Source: Pseudomonas sp. Au-Pse12 (GTDB lineage Bacteria; Pseudomonadota; Gammaproteobacteria; Pseudomonadales; Pseudomonadaceae). From it: DNA of 64,000 bases. Both the position numbers and the translations under genes were made by a program. Under the pieces are notes generated by a model. It ran no database searches and was not told where the DNA came from. It worked only from the letters and a program-made list of their open reading frames with translations. Positions 1 to 8,949 of this stretch are shown here, piece by piece (position 1 is the first letter of the stretch; every line of letters begins with the position of its first letter). The DNA is taken from positions 46,623 to 110,622 of the forward strand of contig NZ_JAJTTH010000015.1 in the NCBI RefSeq assembly GCF_021341665.1, written 5' to 3'.

Positions 1-1478
1 TCCTGGGGCTGGGCCGGGTAGTGGATCTCGGCAAAGCGCTGGCGGATTTCGTCGAGCACCTTGCAGGCGGCGTCCTGGTCGGTGTCGGGCATGACGATGG
101 CGAATTCCTCGCCGCCGTAGCGGCCGATGAAGTCGGTCTTGCGCAGGCGCTGCTTGAGAAACAGCGCCAGGCTCTTGATCACCCGGTCGCCCATGGGGTG
201 GCCGTGGCTGTCGTTGACCCGCTTGAAGTGGTCGATATCGAGCATGGCGAAGCTCAGCGGCTTGTTTTCGCGGCGGGCGCGGAAGCTACAGTCTTCCAGC
301 AATTGCAGGATATGGGTGTGGTTGTACAGGCCGGTAAGGCTGTCGCGGACCATCCGCGCCTTGAGGTTGCGGGCGCGGGCCGCGCGGTTGCGCACGGTGG
401 TGATCAGGTGCCGCGGCTTGATCGGCTTGGTCAGGAAGTCGTCACCGCCTTCGCTCATCGCGTCCAGCTGCTTGTCCAGGTCGTCCTCGGCGGACAGGTA
501 GATGATCGGCACGCTGACGTAGCGGTCGTTGTGGCGGATCACCTTGGCCAGCTCGGTGCCGGTGCAGGCCGGCATGTACATGTCGAGGATGATCAGGTCC
601 GGCTGGAAGTCCGCCAGCTCGGCCATGGCCTGGATCGGCTCGATCAGGGTGCGGGTGACGATGCCGGCGCTGTTGAGCAGGCGCTCGGTGTGCAACGCCT
701 GGGCCCGGGAGTCGTCGATGATCAGCACTTTATAGGGTTCGTACTGGGCGACGCAGGTCAGCACTTCGATCTTTTCCAGCAGGCTGGAGGCTTCCAGGGT
801 GCCGGTGAGGAACTCCTGGCCGCCGGCGCGCACGGCGGCCAGGCGGGTAGGGGTATCGGTTTCATGCAGGCTGAAGAACAGCAACGGGAGTTTCTGCTCC
901 AGGCCGACCTGGGCCTCGGCGGCCAGGGTCAGGCCCATGCCGGCACCGCAGAAGTCGACATCGATGACGATGGCCGCTGGCAGGCGTTCGACCATGGATG
1001 AGCGAAAGGCCGCAATGCTGTCCAGGGACTGGGCGCTGAGGCCAAAGAATTCCAGCTGCTTGGCCAGGCGCTCGGCGCGGTCGTGATCCTGCAGCATCAC
1101 GTAGATCGGTTTGCGCAACGGTGGCAGGAAGGTTTGTTCCAGCTGGTCGCCGTGGCGCAGGCCGGTGCGCGACAGGCGTTGCATCAGGCGGTTGAGATCG
1201 GTGATCAGGGTGCTGCTCAGGCGACCGCGGTTGGCATCCACGGCTTCCAGGGATTGGCTGATGCTGCGGGCCAGTTGCGTGTGTTCGGGCTGCTCGAAGC
1301 GTTCGGCGAACCGCAGCAGGCGCAGGTTGGCTTCGCACAGCTCCGACATGTCGGTGGTGGACCATTCGCTGCGTTGCAGACGCTGCCATATCTCAAGAAT
1401 CTGACGTGCCTGATGAATTACCCGCTGGGCAAAGTGGTGCTTGAGGCGCTCACGGCTGGGGTCTTCTGGCTCGGTCAT
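1..1478 (-). CDS. gcbA: GcbA-like response regulator, diguanylate cyclase (3' end outside window)
   Basis: Makes the second messenger c-di-GMP from two GTP. GcbA promotes surface attachment in Pseudomonas. About 492 residues lie inside the window; the usual length is about 540, so roughly 50 C-terminal residues are cut off by the left edge. Residues 1-110 are helical and resemble an HPt-like or docking segment. Residues 124-240 look like a degenerate receiver. Residues 250-365 form a good receiver with an acidic pair at 255-256, phospho-acceptor Asp299 (LIILDMYMP) and Lys351. The GGDEF domain begins near 378 and has the active-site signature GGEEF at 455-459, with the RxxD inhibitory site (RKTD, 446-449) five residues before it. 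Both catalysis and product inhibition therefore look intact. The ATG at 1478 is followed by a continuous frame to the edge. It is divergent from the DUF2333 gene. The name rests on domain order plus the gcbA-speA synteny. Confidence 0.88.
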   Translation of the reverse strand, partial: MTEPEDPSRERLKHHFAQRVIHQARQILEIWQRLQRSEWSTTDMSELCEANLRLLRFAERFEQPEHTQLARSISQSLEAVDANRGRLSSTLITDLNRLMQRLSRTGLRHGDQLEQTFLPPLRKPIYVMLQDHDRAERLAKQLEFFGLSAQSLDSIAAFRSSMVERLPAAIVIDVDFCGAGMGLTLAAEAQVGLEQKLPLLFFSLHETDTPTRLAAVRAGGQEFLTGTLEASSLLEKIEVLTCVAQYEPYKVLIIDDSRAQALHTERLLNSAGIVTRTLIEPIQAMAELADFQPDLIILDMYMPACTGTELAKVIRHNDRYVSVPIIYLSAEDDLDKQLDAMSEGGDDFLTKPIKPRHLITTVRNRAARARNLKARMVRDSLTGLYNHTHILQLLEDCSFRARRENKPLSFAMLDIDHFKRVNDSHGHPMGDRVIKSLALFLKQRLRKTDFIGRYGGEEFAIVMPDTDQDAACKVLDEIRQRFAEIHYPAQPQ

Positions 1479-1766
1479 ATCCTGACTACTAGTTAGGGTG
1501 CATGCTGAGATCGACTGGTGGCTCTATGCTAGCACCACTTTTGCGTCCCATGAGTGTCGTACGTCAATAATGTGCAAAGCGACGTTATTCAGTTCCTGAC
1601 TGACTGGTCGCATAGGTTCTGGACTGTGCTTCATTTATAGTGACCGACTGATTCGCAATCATTGCGCGACGCGCATTTGCCGGAAGATTTAACCCGTCAA
1701 GGCAAGGCACGATGGAGTAGGGTTGTGGTCGAACCGATGAACCCAAGTGATTGAAAGGACATAGCC
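1479..1766. promoter_or_regulatory. Divergent promoter region between gcbA and the DUF2333 gene
   Basis: This 288-base gap separates two divergent starts and so must hold both promoters. It is less GC-rich than the flanking genes. A good ribosome binding site (GAAAGGA, about 1754-1760) precedes the ATG at 1767. I could not assign -35/-10 elements or an activator site with confidence. Confidence 0.45.
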
Positions 1767-2834
1767 ATGCTGGATTGGAAGAATCGCGCGGGCAGCGCGC
1801 CGGATCGTGCTGCCCAACCCAAGTCGGCGACACGCAGCTATTTCGGTGGCCTGCTGTTCAGTCGAGCCCTGGCGACCTTGCTGGGTCTGTATCTGTTGGT
1901 GACCGGTGCCCTGGGTTGGTACTGGAGCCAGGAGCCGGCGCTGTTCCCGGTCCAGCAGAACGCCCAGATCGCCGCCGAGAAGGAAGGCCGGCAAATGGTG
2001 GTGGGCTACACCACGGTGGAAACCCTCAAGACCGTGGCCGGCACCTTGCTCGACAAACCGGGTGGCTATATCTCCAACGACCGTTTTCCGCCAGGCCTGT
2101 GGATGGACAACATGCCGAGCTGGGAATACGGCGTGCTGGTCCAGGTCCGCGACCTGACTCGCGCCCTGCGCAAGGACTTCGCCCGTTCCCAGTCGCAGTC
2201 CGCCGAGGACGCCGACCTGGCCAAGGCCGAGCCGCGCTTCAACTTCGACAACAAGAGCTGGGTGCTGCCGTCCAGCGAGTCGGAATATCAGGACGGCATC
2301 AACTCCCTGAGCCGCTATCAGGCACGCCTGTCCGATCCGAACCAGAAGACCGCGCAGTTCTATGCCCGTGCCGACAACCTGAACAACTGGCTGGGTGATG
2401 TCGGCACGCGCCTGGGTTCGCTGTCCCAGCGCCTGTCGGCCAGCGTTGGCCGGGTCAAGCTCAACACCGCCCTGAAAACCGAAGTGGTCGCTCCCGGCCA
2501 GGTGCCTCAGGTCGATGAAGAGCTTGAGGAAACCCCATGGATGCAGATCGACAACGTGTTCTACGAAGCCCGTGGCCAGGCCTGGGCGCTGTCGCACCTG
2601 TTGCGGGCCATCGAGGTGGACTTCGCCGACGTGCTGGCGAAGAAGAATGCCACCGTCAGCGTGCGCCAGATCATTCGCGAGCTGGAAGCTTCCCAGGAGC
2701 CGGTCTGGAGCCCGATGATCCTCAACGGCAGCGGCTTCGGCGTGCTGGCCAACCACTCGCTGGTGATGGCCAACTACATTTCCCGGGCCAACGCGGCGGT
2801 CATCGACTTGCGTCAACTGCTCAATCAAGGCTGA
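1767..2834 (+). CDS. DUF2333 family membrane-anchored protein
   Basis: A 355-residue protein of the DUF2333 family, whose function is unknown. A single membrane segment lies at about residues 33-53 (after SYFGGLLFSRAL), leaving a large periplasmic C-terminal part. The mostly alpha-helical body has conserved-looking stretches such as FPPGLWMDNMPSWEYG and PWMQIDNVFYEARGQAWAL. A strong Shine-Dalgarno (AAAGGA) lies just before the ATG. The next gene, a NUDIX hydrolase, starts 3 bases after the stop, so the two are probably cotranscribed. The P. aeruginosa counterpart (PA4842) sits in the same place between gcbA and the NUDIX gene. Confidence 0.85.
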   Translation: MLDWKNRAGSAPDRAAQPKSATRSYFGGLLFSRALATLLGLYLLVTGALGWYWSQEPALFPVQQNAQIAAEKEGRQMVVGYTTVETLKTVAGTLLDKPGGYISNDRFPPGLWMDNMPSWEYGVLVQVRDLTRALRKDFARSQSQSAEDADLAKAEPRFNFDNKSWVLPSSESEYQDGINSLSRYQARLSDPNQKTAQFYARADNLNNWLGDVGTRLGSLSQRLSASVGRVKLNTALKTEVVAPGQVPQVDEELEETPWMQIDNVFYEARGQAWALSHLLRAIEVDFADVLAKKNATVSVRQIIRELEASQEPVWSPMILNGSGFGVLANHSLVMANYISRANAAVIDLRQLLNQG

Positions 2835-2837
2835 TCC

Positions 2838-3374
2838 ATGGTCGCAACCGATAAAGAGGCGGCGCACCGCGCCGCCTCCGACGCTGAACAGATTGCCTGG
2901 GTCGATGGCGAAGACCAGTTGCTGGGGGCCATGGTCCGTTCCGAGCTGCGCGAGCGCGGCCTGATCGGGCGAGGCACCTACATCATGCTGTTCAATTCCG
3001 CCGGTGAGCTGTGCGTGCACCGGCGCACCTTGAGCAAAGCCATCTACCCGGGTTATTGGGACGTTGCCGCCGGCGGCATGGTCCTGGCGACTGAAAGCTA
3101 TGCCGAGTCCGCCGCCCGGGAACTGGAAGAGGAGTTGGGGGTGAGCGGCGTCGAACTGACCGCTCACGATCACTTCTTTTTCGAGGACACCGGCAACCGC
3201 CTCTGGTGTTCGGCGTTCAGTGCCGTATGGGATGGCCCGCTGCGCCTGCAGCCGGAAGAAGTCCTCGAAGCACGCTTCATTCCGCTGGATCAGGTGCTCC
3301 AGGAAATCCACCAAAAGCCCTATTGCCCGGACTCGCTGGCCGCCTTGCAACGCTATCTGGCGCGACGTCGTTAA
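2838..3374 (+). CDS. NUDIX hydrolase (PA4841-like)
   Basis: A 178-residue NUDIX-family hydrolase, cleaving a nucleoside diphosphate linked to another moiety; the substrate is unknown. The Nudix box is complete at about residues 80-102: G-x5-E (GMVLATE), then seven residues, then RELEEELGV. These glutamates bind the catalytic Mg2+. The fold continues through CSAFSAVWDGPL and EVLEARFIPLDQV. It resembles the YfcD-type NUDIX proteins. The start overlaps the end of the upstream DUF2333 gene closely, which suggests translational coupling. The gap after it contains the SUI1 gene's ribosome binding site. Confidence 0.87.
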   Translation: MVATDKEAAHRAASDAEQIAWVDGEDQLLGAMVRSELRERGLIGRGTYIMLFNSAGELCVHRRTLSKAIYPGYWDVAAGGMVLATESYAESAARELEEELGVSGVELTAHDHFFFEDTGNRLWCSAFSAVWDGPLRLQPEEVLEARFIPLDQVLQEIHQKPYCPDSLAALQRYLARRR

Positions 3375-3558
3375 AGTTGCATAAATTGACGCTGATTGGC
3401 TCTTAGCAACCGGGCTTTTTGCCGTTACACTGCGCGACTTTTCAAGCTGAACCGGGCTACCCCGGTTCAGTAGCGCTGCCCCTGCCTGAGTGGGGCTTCG
3501 CGGTCGATGGCACCGCCATGTGCTTCGACCAGTCTTTGTCCTCCCAAGAGGATTGCCG

Positions 3559-3930
3559 GTGGCCAAAAAAGCCGCATCCTTCGCCGCCCTTGGTGGCCTG
3601 GTGTTTTCCACCGACGCAGGTCGACATTGCCCGGACTGTAGCCAGCCGGTGGCCGCCTGTATCTGCAAACAAACCGTGATTCCGGCCGGCGACGGCATTG
3701 CTCGCGTGCGTCGCGAAAGCAAGGGCCGTGGCGGCAAGACGGTGACCACCATCACCGGCGTGCCCCTGGCCGAAGACGCCCTCAAGGAACTGGCGACCAC
3801 CTTGAAGAAACGCTGTGGCACCGGTGGCGCCCTGAAAGACGGCGTCATTGAAATCCAGGGCGACCATGTCGAGCTACTCTTGGCTGAACTGGCCAAGCAC
3901 GGTTTCAAGGCGAAGAAGTCCGGCGGCTAG
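3559..3930 (+). CDS. yciH: SUI1/YciH family translation initiation factor-like protein
   Basis: A 123-residue relative of eukaryotic eIF1 (SUI1). Bacterial YciH proteins are reported to influence the fidelity of start-site selection at the ribosome. The N-terminal part has a four-cysteine cluster (CPDCSQPVAACIC). The SUI1 fold spans about residues 48-120, with the conserved region VTTITGVPLAEDALKELA and CGTGGALKDGVIEIQG. I chose the GTG at 3559 because AGAGGA sits at a proper distance before it (3546-3551), and the encoded VAKKAASFAALGGLVF matches the usual family start. The in-frame ATG at 3490 would add 23 unlikely residues. Confidence 0.88.
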   Translation: MAKKAASFAALGGLVFSTDAGRHCPDCSQPVAACICKQTVIPAGDGIARVRRESKGRGGKTVTTITGVPLAEDALKELATTLKKRCGTGGALKDGVIEIQGDHVELLLAELAKHGFKAKKSGG

Positions 3931-3934
3931 CAGC

Positions 3935-4013
3935 CTCTGTGAAAACCACCTGTGACTGGACCCTGTCTTGACTCGCTCAGGACGCCAGCGTCGTCTCCAT
4001 GGTTTTCACAGAG
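3935..4013. repeat. 14-bp perfect inverted repeat, possible MITE-like remnant
   Basis: CTCTGTGAAAACCA (3935-3948) is repeated in exact inverse complement (TGGTTTTCACAGAG, 4000-4013) with 51 bases between. The ends resemble terminal repeats of small non-autonomous elements or IS ends. The element could also act as a long stem-loop after the SUI1 gene. No transposase is present. Confidence 0.5.
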
Positions 4014-4152
4014 CCTGTTCATGAACGGTTTCTAAACTCGGCACTGTGGGCGCGGTCTATTGCGCTTGCAGGCTAATCGTCATTTTCATTCTTTAGACTG
4101 CGCCAGCCCTGGAGTGGGGCGGCGCTCTATGACTTCTTTATAGGGGACTTCG

Positions 4153-6066
4153 ATGTCCGTACGACGCACACGTAAAGACGATGGCAGCCAATGGACAGTT
4201 GCGGACAGCCGCAGTGTCTACGGAATTCGCCATTGGGGGGCCGGGTATTTCGCGATCAATGACGCCGGTCGCGTCGAAGTTCGTCCGAACGGCCCGAGCA
4301 GTTTGCCCATCGATCTGTTCGAGCAGGTCGAGGAGCTGCGCAAGAGCGGTTTGTCCCTGCCTTTGCTGGTGCGCTTCCCGGACATCCTCCAGGACCGCGT
4401 GCGCCAGCTGACCGGCGCTTTCGACGCCAACATCGGGCGCCTGGAATACCAGAGCAAGTACACCGCGCTGTACCCGATCAAGGTCAACCAGCAGGAAGCG
4501 GTGATCGAGAACATCATCGCCACCCAGAACGTCTCCATCGGCCTGGAAGCCGGTTCCAAGCCGGAGCTGCTGGCGGTCCTGGCCCTGGCGCCGAAGGGCG
4601 GCACCATCGTCTGCAACGGCTACAAGGACCGTGAGTTCATCCGCCTGGCGCTGATGGGCCAGAAGCTCGGCCACAACGTGTTCATCGTGATCGAGAAAGA
4701 ATCCGAGGTGGGCCTGGTGATCGAGGAAGCCGCCTCGCTCAAGGTCAAGCCACAGGTCGGCCTGCGGGTGCGCCTGTCGTCCCTGGCATCGAGCAAGTGG
4801 GCCGACACCGGCGGTGAAAAGTCCAAGTTCGGCCTGTCGGCGGCGCAACTGCTGTCGGTGGTGGAGCGCTTCCGCGCCGCCGGCCTGGACCAGGGTATCC
4901 GCCTGCTGCACTTCCACATGGGCTCGCAGATCGCCAACCTGGCGGACTACCAGCACGGTTTCAAGGAAGCCATCCGCTACTACGGCGAACTGCGCAACCT
5001 CGGCTTGCCCGTGGATCACATCGACGTCGGTGGCGGCCTGGGCGTGGACTACGACGGCACCCACTCGCGCAACGCCAGCTCGATCAACTACGACATGGAC
5101 GACTACGCCGGCGTGGTGGTGGGCATGCTCAAGGAATTCTGCGATGCGCAGAACCTGCCGCACCCGCACATCTTCTCCGAGAGCGGCCGTTCCCTGACCG
5201 CCCACCACGCCATGCTGGTGGTGCAGGTGACCGACGTCGAGAAGCACAACGACGACGTGCCGAAGATCGACAACAAGGAAGAGCTGCCGGAAACCGTGCA
5301 ATGGCTGGTGGACCTGCTGGGCCCGACCGACATCGAGATGGTCACCGAAACCTACTGGCGCGCCACGCACTACATGAGTGACGTCGCTGCCCAGTATGCC
5401 GACGGCAAGCTGACCCTGGCCGAGAAAGCCCTGGCCGAGCAGTGCTACTTCGCCGTGTGCCGGCGCCTGCACAACTCGCTGAAGGCGCGCCAGCGTTCCC
5501 ACCGCCAGGTGCTGGACGAACTCAACGACAAGCTGGCGGACAAGTACATCTGCAACTTCTCGGTGTTCCAGAGCCTGCCGGACACCTGGGCCATCGGCCA
5601 GGTGCTGCCGATTCTGCCGCTGCACCGTCTGGACGAAGAGCCGCTGCGTCGCGCGGTGCTGCAAGACCTGACCTGCGACTCCGACGGCAAGATCAAGCAG
5701 TACGTCGACGAGCAGAGCATCGAGACCAGCCTGCCGGTGCACGGCCTCAACGAGGGCGAGGACTACCTGCTGGGGATCTTCCTGGTGGGCGCCTACCAGG
5801 AAATCCTCGGTGACATGCACAACCTGTTCGGCGACACCGACTCGGTGAACATCTACCAGCGGGCCAACGGCAGCGTGTACCACGCCGGGATCGAGACCCA
5901 CGACACCATCGAAGACATGCTGCGCTACGTGCACTTGTCGCCGGAGGAGTTGATGACTCACTACCGCGATAAAGTGGCCAGCGCCAAGATCAGCACCGCC
6001 GAGCGGACCCAGTTCCTCGACGCACTGCGCCTGGGCCTGACCCGTTCGTCCTACCTGTCGTCCTGA
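4153..6066 (+). CDS. speA: Biosynthetic arginine decarboxylase
   Basis: Decarboxylates L-arginine to agmatine, the first step of the agmatine route to putrescine and spermidine. It is a PLP enzyme of the alanine-racemase/ornithine decarboxylase fold group III. At 637 residues it is close to the E. coli enzyme (about 658). The PLP-binding lysine is expected at Lys110 in ALYPIKVNQQ. Other recognisable parts are LLHFHMGSQI (about 252-261), VDHIDVGGGLGVDY (about 284-297) and FSESGRSLTAHHA. A GGGGA ribosome binding site precedes the ATG. A rho-independent terminator follows the stop by about 20 bases, so this is the last gene of its unit. Confidence 0.96.
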   Translation: MSVRRTRKDDGSQWTVADSRSVYGIRHWGAGYFAINDAGRVEVRPNGPSSLPIDLFEQVEELRKSGLSLPLLVRFPDILQDRVRQLTGAFDANIGRLEYQSKYTALYPIKVNQQEAVIENIIATQNVSIGLEAGSKPELLAVLALAPKGGTIVCNGYKDREFIRLALMGQKLGHNVFIVIEKESEVGLVIEEAASLKVKPQVGLRVRLSSLASSKWADTGGEKSKFGLSAAQLLSVVERFRAAGLDQGIRLLHFHMGSQIANLADYQHGFKEAIRYYGELRNLGLPVDHIDVGGGLGVDYDGTHSRNASSINYDMDDYAGVVVGMLKEFCDAQNLPHPHIFSESGRSLTAHHAMLVVQVTDVEKHNDDVPKIDNKEELPETVQWLVDLLGPTDIEMVTETYWRATHYMSDVAAQYADGKLTLAEKALAEQCYFAVCRRLHNSLKARQRSHRQVLDELNDKLADKYICNFSVFQSLPDTWAIGQVLPILPLHRLDEEPLRRAVLQDLTCDSDGKIKQYVDEQSIETSLPVHGLNEGEDYLLGIFLVGAYQEILGDMHNLFGDTDSVNIYQRANGSVYHAGIETHDTIEDMLRYVHLSPEELMTHYRDKVASAKISTAERTQFLDALRLGLTRSSYLSS

Positions 6067-6084
6067 CAGTCAGCGCGAACCGCG

Positions 6085-6114
6085 AAAACCCACCGCATGC
6101 GGTGGGTTTTTTTT
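6085..6114 (+). terminator. Rho-independent terminator after speA
   Basis: A perfect stem ACCCACCGC / GCGGTGGGT with an AT loop is followed by eight T residues. It begins 19 bases after the speA stop codon. Confidence 0.9.
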
Positions 6115-6184
6115 GCCTGCGGTTCAGCCATTGCAGCTAGCCTGAACACAGTTGTCCGTGGCGGGCGACATCAGGGAGACGGCG

Positions 6185-7060
6185 ATGAGCAATACCCCAC
6201 GCAGCGTTTGGCGGCTGTTGTTCGGTGGTCTGTTGATCGGCCTGCTGGCGGCCTGCTCGCCGCTCAAGGTGCTCAATTCCCTGACGCCCGGCAGCACCTT
6301 CATCAAGACCCGGGGCATTGCCTACGGCAGTGATCCGCGGCAGAAGCTCGATATCTACCAGCCGCGGCAGGCGGTTCGGGGGGCTCCGGTGGTGGTGTTC
6401 TTCTACGGCGGCAGCTGGAACAGCGGCTCGCGCAGCGACTACGACTTTGTCGGCGAGGCGCTGGCTTCCCGCGGCATGGTGGTGGTCATCGCGGACTACC
6501 GGCTGTATCCCCAGGTGCGCTATCCGGCATTTCTCGAAGACGGGGCCCGGGCCGTGGCCTGGACTCATGAGCACATCGGCGGATTTGGCGGCGCGACCCA
6601 GCGCCTGTACCTGATGGGCCACAGTTCCGGTGCCTACAACGCGGCGATGCTGGCCCTGGACTCGCGCTGGCTGGCGCAGGTCGGGCTGAGCCCGCGGATC
6701 ATCAAGGGCTGGATCGGCCTGGCCGGGCCCTATGATTTCCTGCCCATTCGCAACACCGAGGTACGGCCGGTCTTTTTCTACCCCGACTCGCCGGCGGATT
6801 CGCAACCGATCAATCATGTCAGCCAGGGAGCGCCGCCGGCGCTGCTGATAGCCGCCAATCAAGACTCGCTGGTCAACCCGCAGCGCAACACCGGCGGCCT
6901 GGCCAACAAGTTGCGGGCCGCCGGGGTGCCGGTGCAGGAGTTCTACTTTGCCCGCCCCGGCCACGCGACTCTGCTGGCCGCCTTGTCCCGGCCGTTGCGC
7001 GGGCTGGCCCCGGTGCTGGAGCGGGTCAGCGGCTTTGTCGAAGCGTCGCCGGCTCAGTGA
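6185..7060 (+). CDS. Alpha/beta hydrolase, lipoprotein esterase (BD-FAE/carboxylesterase type)
   Basis: A 291-residue predicted lipoprotein with an alpha/beta-hydrolase fold. The lipobox LLAAC puts the lipidated cysteine at residue 24. The oxyanion-hole strand VVFFYGGSWNSGS lies at about 70-82. The nucleophile elbow GHSSG gives catalytic Ser147. The likely histidine is in ARPGHATLL near the C-terminus. This layout is that of small carboxylesterases of the BD-FAE/kynurenine formamidase-like group; the substrate is unknown. An upstream ATG at 6152 exists, but the ATG at 6185 has GGGAG before it and gives a clean signal peptide. The 3' end overlaps the convergent MATE gene by 7 bases. Confidence 0.82.
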   Translation: MSNTPRSVWRLLFGGLLIGLLAACSPLKVLNSLTPGSTFIKTRGIAYGSDPRQKLDIYQPRQAVRGAPVVVFFYGGSWNSGSRSDYDFVGEALASRGMVVVIADYRLYPQVRYPAFLEDGARAVAWTHEHIGGFGGATQRLYLMGHSSGAYNAAMLALDSRWLAQVGLSPRIIKGWIGLAGPYDFLPIRNTEVRPVFFYPDSPADSQPINHVSQGAPPALLIAANQDSLVNPQRNTGGLANKLRAAGVPVQEFYFARPGHATLLAALSRPLRGLAPVLERVSGFVEASPAQ

Positions 7061-8397
7061 GCGCCGGCGAACCAGCCGTCGCGTTGTTTCAGGTGCCAGG
7101 CGAAGGCGCCCAGGGTCAGGCTGCGCAGGAGCATGAACAGCAGGAAGCTCAGCCACAGGCCGTGGTTGCCCAGGCCTTGCAGGGCCCAGGCGAAGGGCAG
7201 CAGCAGGAGCACGGTCAGGAGCATGCCGTTGCGCATTTCCCGGGCCCGGGTGGCGCCGATGAACAGGCCATCGAGCAGGTAGCTCCAGACCGCGATCAAG
7301 GGCAGCACGGCGAGGTAGGGCAGGTAGGTAAAGGCGGTCTGGCGCACATCGGCGATGTCGGTCTGCATTTCGATGAACAGGTGACCACCGAGCAGGAACA
7401 GCGCGGCGAACCCCAGGCTGGCCAGCAGCGACCAGCCACCGGCCACCACCAGCGAACGGCGCAGGGCCGGGCGGTCATGGGCGCCAATGGCGTGGCCGCA
7501 CAGCGCCTCCACCGCGTGGGCCAGGCCATCCAGGGCGTGGGCCGTGAGCAGCAGGCCGTTGAGCAGCAGGGCATTGGCCGCCACCGTGGCATCGCCCAGG
7601 CGCGCGCCCTGCACGGTAATCAGGAAAAACACCGATTGCAGGGCCAGGCTGCGGATGAAAATGTCGCGGTTCACCGCCAGCAGCGGGCGCCAGCTCTGCC
7701 AGCGGCGCAATGCCGCCCAGGCGATCTGCCCCGGATAGGCGCGCAGGGCCGGGCGGGTCATGGCCAGGCCGATCAGCGCGCCACTCCATTCGGCGATCAC
7801 CGAGGCCCGCGCCGAACCCACCACGCCCCAGTCCAGGCCGAGGACGAACCACAGGTTGAGGGCGATGTTCAGCACGTTGGTGCTGAGCAGGATGGCCAGC
7901 GGTGCCCGGGCGTTCTGGGTGCCGAGGAACCAGCCCACCAGGGCGAAGCTGGCCAGGGCCGCGGGCAGGCCCAGCAGGCGGGTGTGGAAAAAGCTCCGGG
8001 TCATCTGGTCCAGTTCCGCCGAAGGCTGCATCAGGTGCAGGGCCGCGCCGCTCAGCGGCACGCCGATGGCCCCCAGCAGCAGCGCCAGGCCCATGGCCAG
8101 CAGCAGGCCCTGAAGCAGGATCTGGCGCAGCGCCGCACCGTCGCCGCGTCCGGCGGCCTGGGCGGCGAAACCGGTGGCGCCCATGCGCAGGAAGCCCATG
8201 GCCCAGGCGAGAAAGGTATAGAGGCTGGCGCCGACCGCCACGGCGCCCAATTGATGGGCGTGGGGCAGGTGGCCGATGACCGTGCTGTCCACCAGGGCCA
8301 CCAGGGGCACGGAAATGTTCGACAGGATCATCGGCGCAGCCAGGGCCCAGACCCGGCGATGGGTGGGGCGGTGACGCCAATCGGTAATCGGGGACAT
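7054..8397 (-). CDS. MATE family efflux transporter (DinF-like)
   Basis: A 447-residue inner-membrane antiporter of the MATE/DinF family, which exports cationic drugs or toxic metabolites using H+ or Na+. About twelve hydrophobic segments are visible. The first repeat begins with VWALAAPMILSNISVPLVALVDSTVIGHL and GFLRMGATGFAAQAAGRGD, both typical of DinF-type members. The second repeat begins around residue 230 (RDIFIRSLALQSVFFLITVQGARLGD). A good AAGGAG lies upstream of the ATG. In E. coli dinF is linked to lexA, but here there is no such neighbour. Its end overlaps the convergent esterase gene. Confidence 0.88.
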   Translation of the reverse strand: MSPITDWRHRPTHRRVWALAAPMILSNISVPLVALVDSTVIGHLPHAHQLGAVAVGASLYTFLAWAMGFLRMGATGFAAQAAGRGDGAALRQILLQGLLLAMGLALLLGAIGVPLSGAALHLMQPSAELDQMTRSFFHTRLLGLPAALASFALVGWFLGTQNARAPLAILLSTNVLNIALNLWFVLGLDWGVVGSARASVIAEWSGALIGLAMTRPALRAYPGQIAWAALRRWQSWRPLLAVNRDIFIRSLALQSVFFLITVQGARLGDATVAANALLLNGLLLTAHALDGLAHAVEALCGHAIGAHDRPALRRSLVVAGGWSLLASLGFAALFLLGGHLFIEMQTDIADVRQTAFTYLPYLAVLPLIAVWSYLLDGLFIGATRAREMRNGMLLTVLLLLPFAWALQGLGNHGLWLSFLLFMLLRSLTLGAFAWHLKQRDGWFAGAH

Positions 8398-8464
8398 GCA
8401 GGCTCCTTGCGAGAGCGGGCATTGTAGCCCCGGCGCCGGGATGCGCCGAGCGATTGCAGACGGG

Positions 8465-8758
8465 TCAGTGGATGATCCAGCTCAGCAGCCAGAGGCCCAG
8501 CACCAGCCAGACGATGCCGAGGATGATCGAGGCGCGCATGAAGGCGCGGATCGCCCAGTAGAGAAACATCAGGCCGATGATCAGGCCGATGATGCTGACG
8601 ATCGAAGTGTCCATGCCCAGGGCCCGGGCCAGCCCATCGACGAAGTTGCCGCCGGCGTGGGTCAGGGTATTGAACAACCCGCTGAGCAGGTCGACGATGA
8701 ACCGGATGACCGAACCTATGGCCTGGCCAAGCCACTCGAAGAAACTTTCTACCTGCAT
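8465..8758 (-). CDS. Small integral membrane protein
   Basis: A 97-residue hypothetical protein. The N-terminal 30 residues could form an amphipathic helix (FFEWLGQAIGSVIRFIVDLL). Two hydrophobic segments follow at about 52-70 and 76-95. AGGA precedes the ATG. It lies 67 bases upstream of the MATE start on the same strand, so cotranscription is possible. I do not recognise a named family, and nothing shows its function. Confidence 0.65.
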   Translation of the reverse strand: MQVESFFEWLGQAIGSVIRFIVDLLSGLFNTLTHAGGNFVDGLARALGMDTSIVSIIGLIIGLMFLYWAIRAFMRASIILGIVWLVLGLWLLSWIIH

Positions 8759-8868
8759 GTATGCGTCCTGATGAAAGAGGGGGGCGGGTGCCCGAGCTCA
8801 ACCTTGGGCCATGAACGCCCGCAGCGAGTTCCCTGTTCAGCATAGAAGCTGCCAGGGCCTGCGCATTC

Positions 8869-8892
8869 TGTAGGAGCCGGCCGGCCGGCGAA
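8869..8892. repeat. Pseudomonas REP-type palindrome (single)
   Basis: TGTAGGAGCCGGCCGGCCGG followed by CGAA matches the usual Pseudomonas REP pattern (GTAGGAGC, GC palindrome, GCGAA). It sits in the gap between the small membrane protein gene and the mazG-like gene. Confidence 0.7.
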
Positions 8893-8949
8893 AGCGCCCT
8901 TGCGTCCCACGGCCATCCCCCGGAAGCTATACGCCTTCAGGAGACCCCG

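Noticed and set aside
21..1001. Long plus-strand open frame over the gcbA gene
   Set aside because: It is antisense to a diguanylate cyclase with intact REC and GGEEF motifs on the minus strand, and its protein has no domain sense.
4138..5961. 607-codon minus-strand frame over speA
   Set aside because: Antisense shadow of a clear arginine decarboxylase; composition (His, Gln, Val rich) is that of a GC-rich reverse frame.
7057..8427. 456-codon plus-strand frame over the MATE gene
   Set aside because: Antisense shadow of a transporter with clear MATE motifs and a good ribosome binding site on the minus strand.
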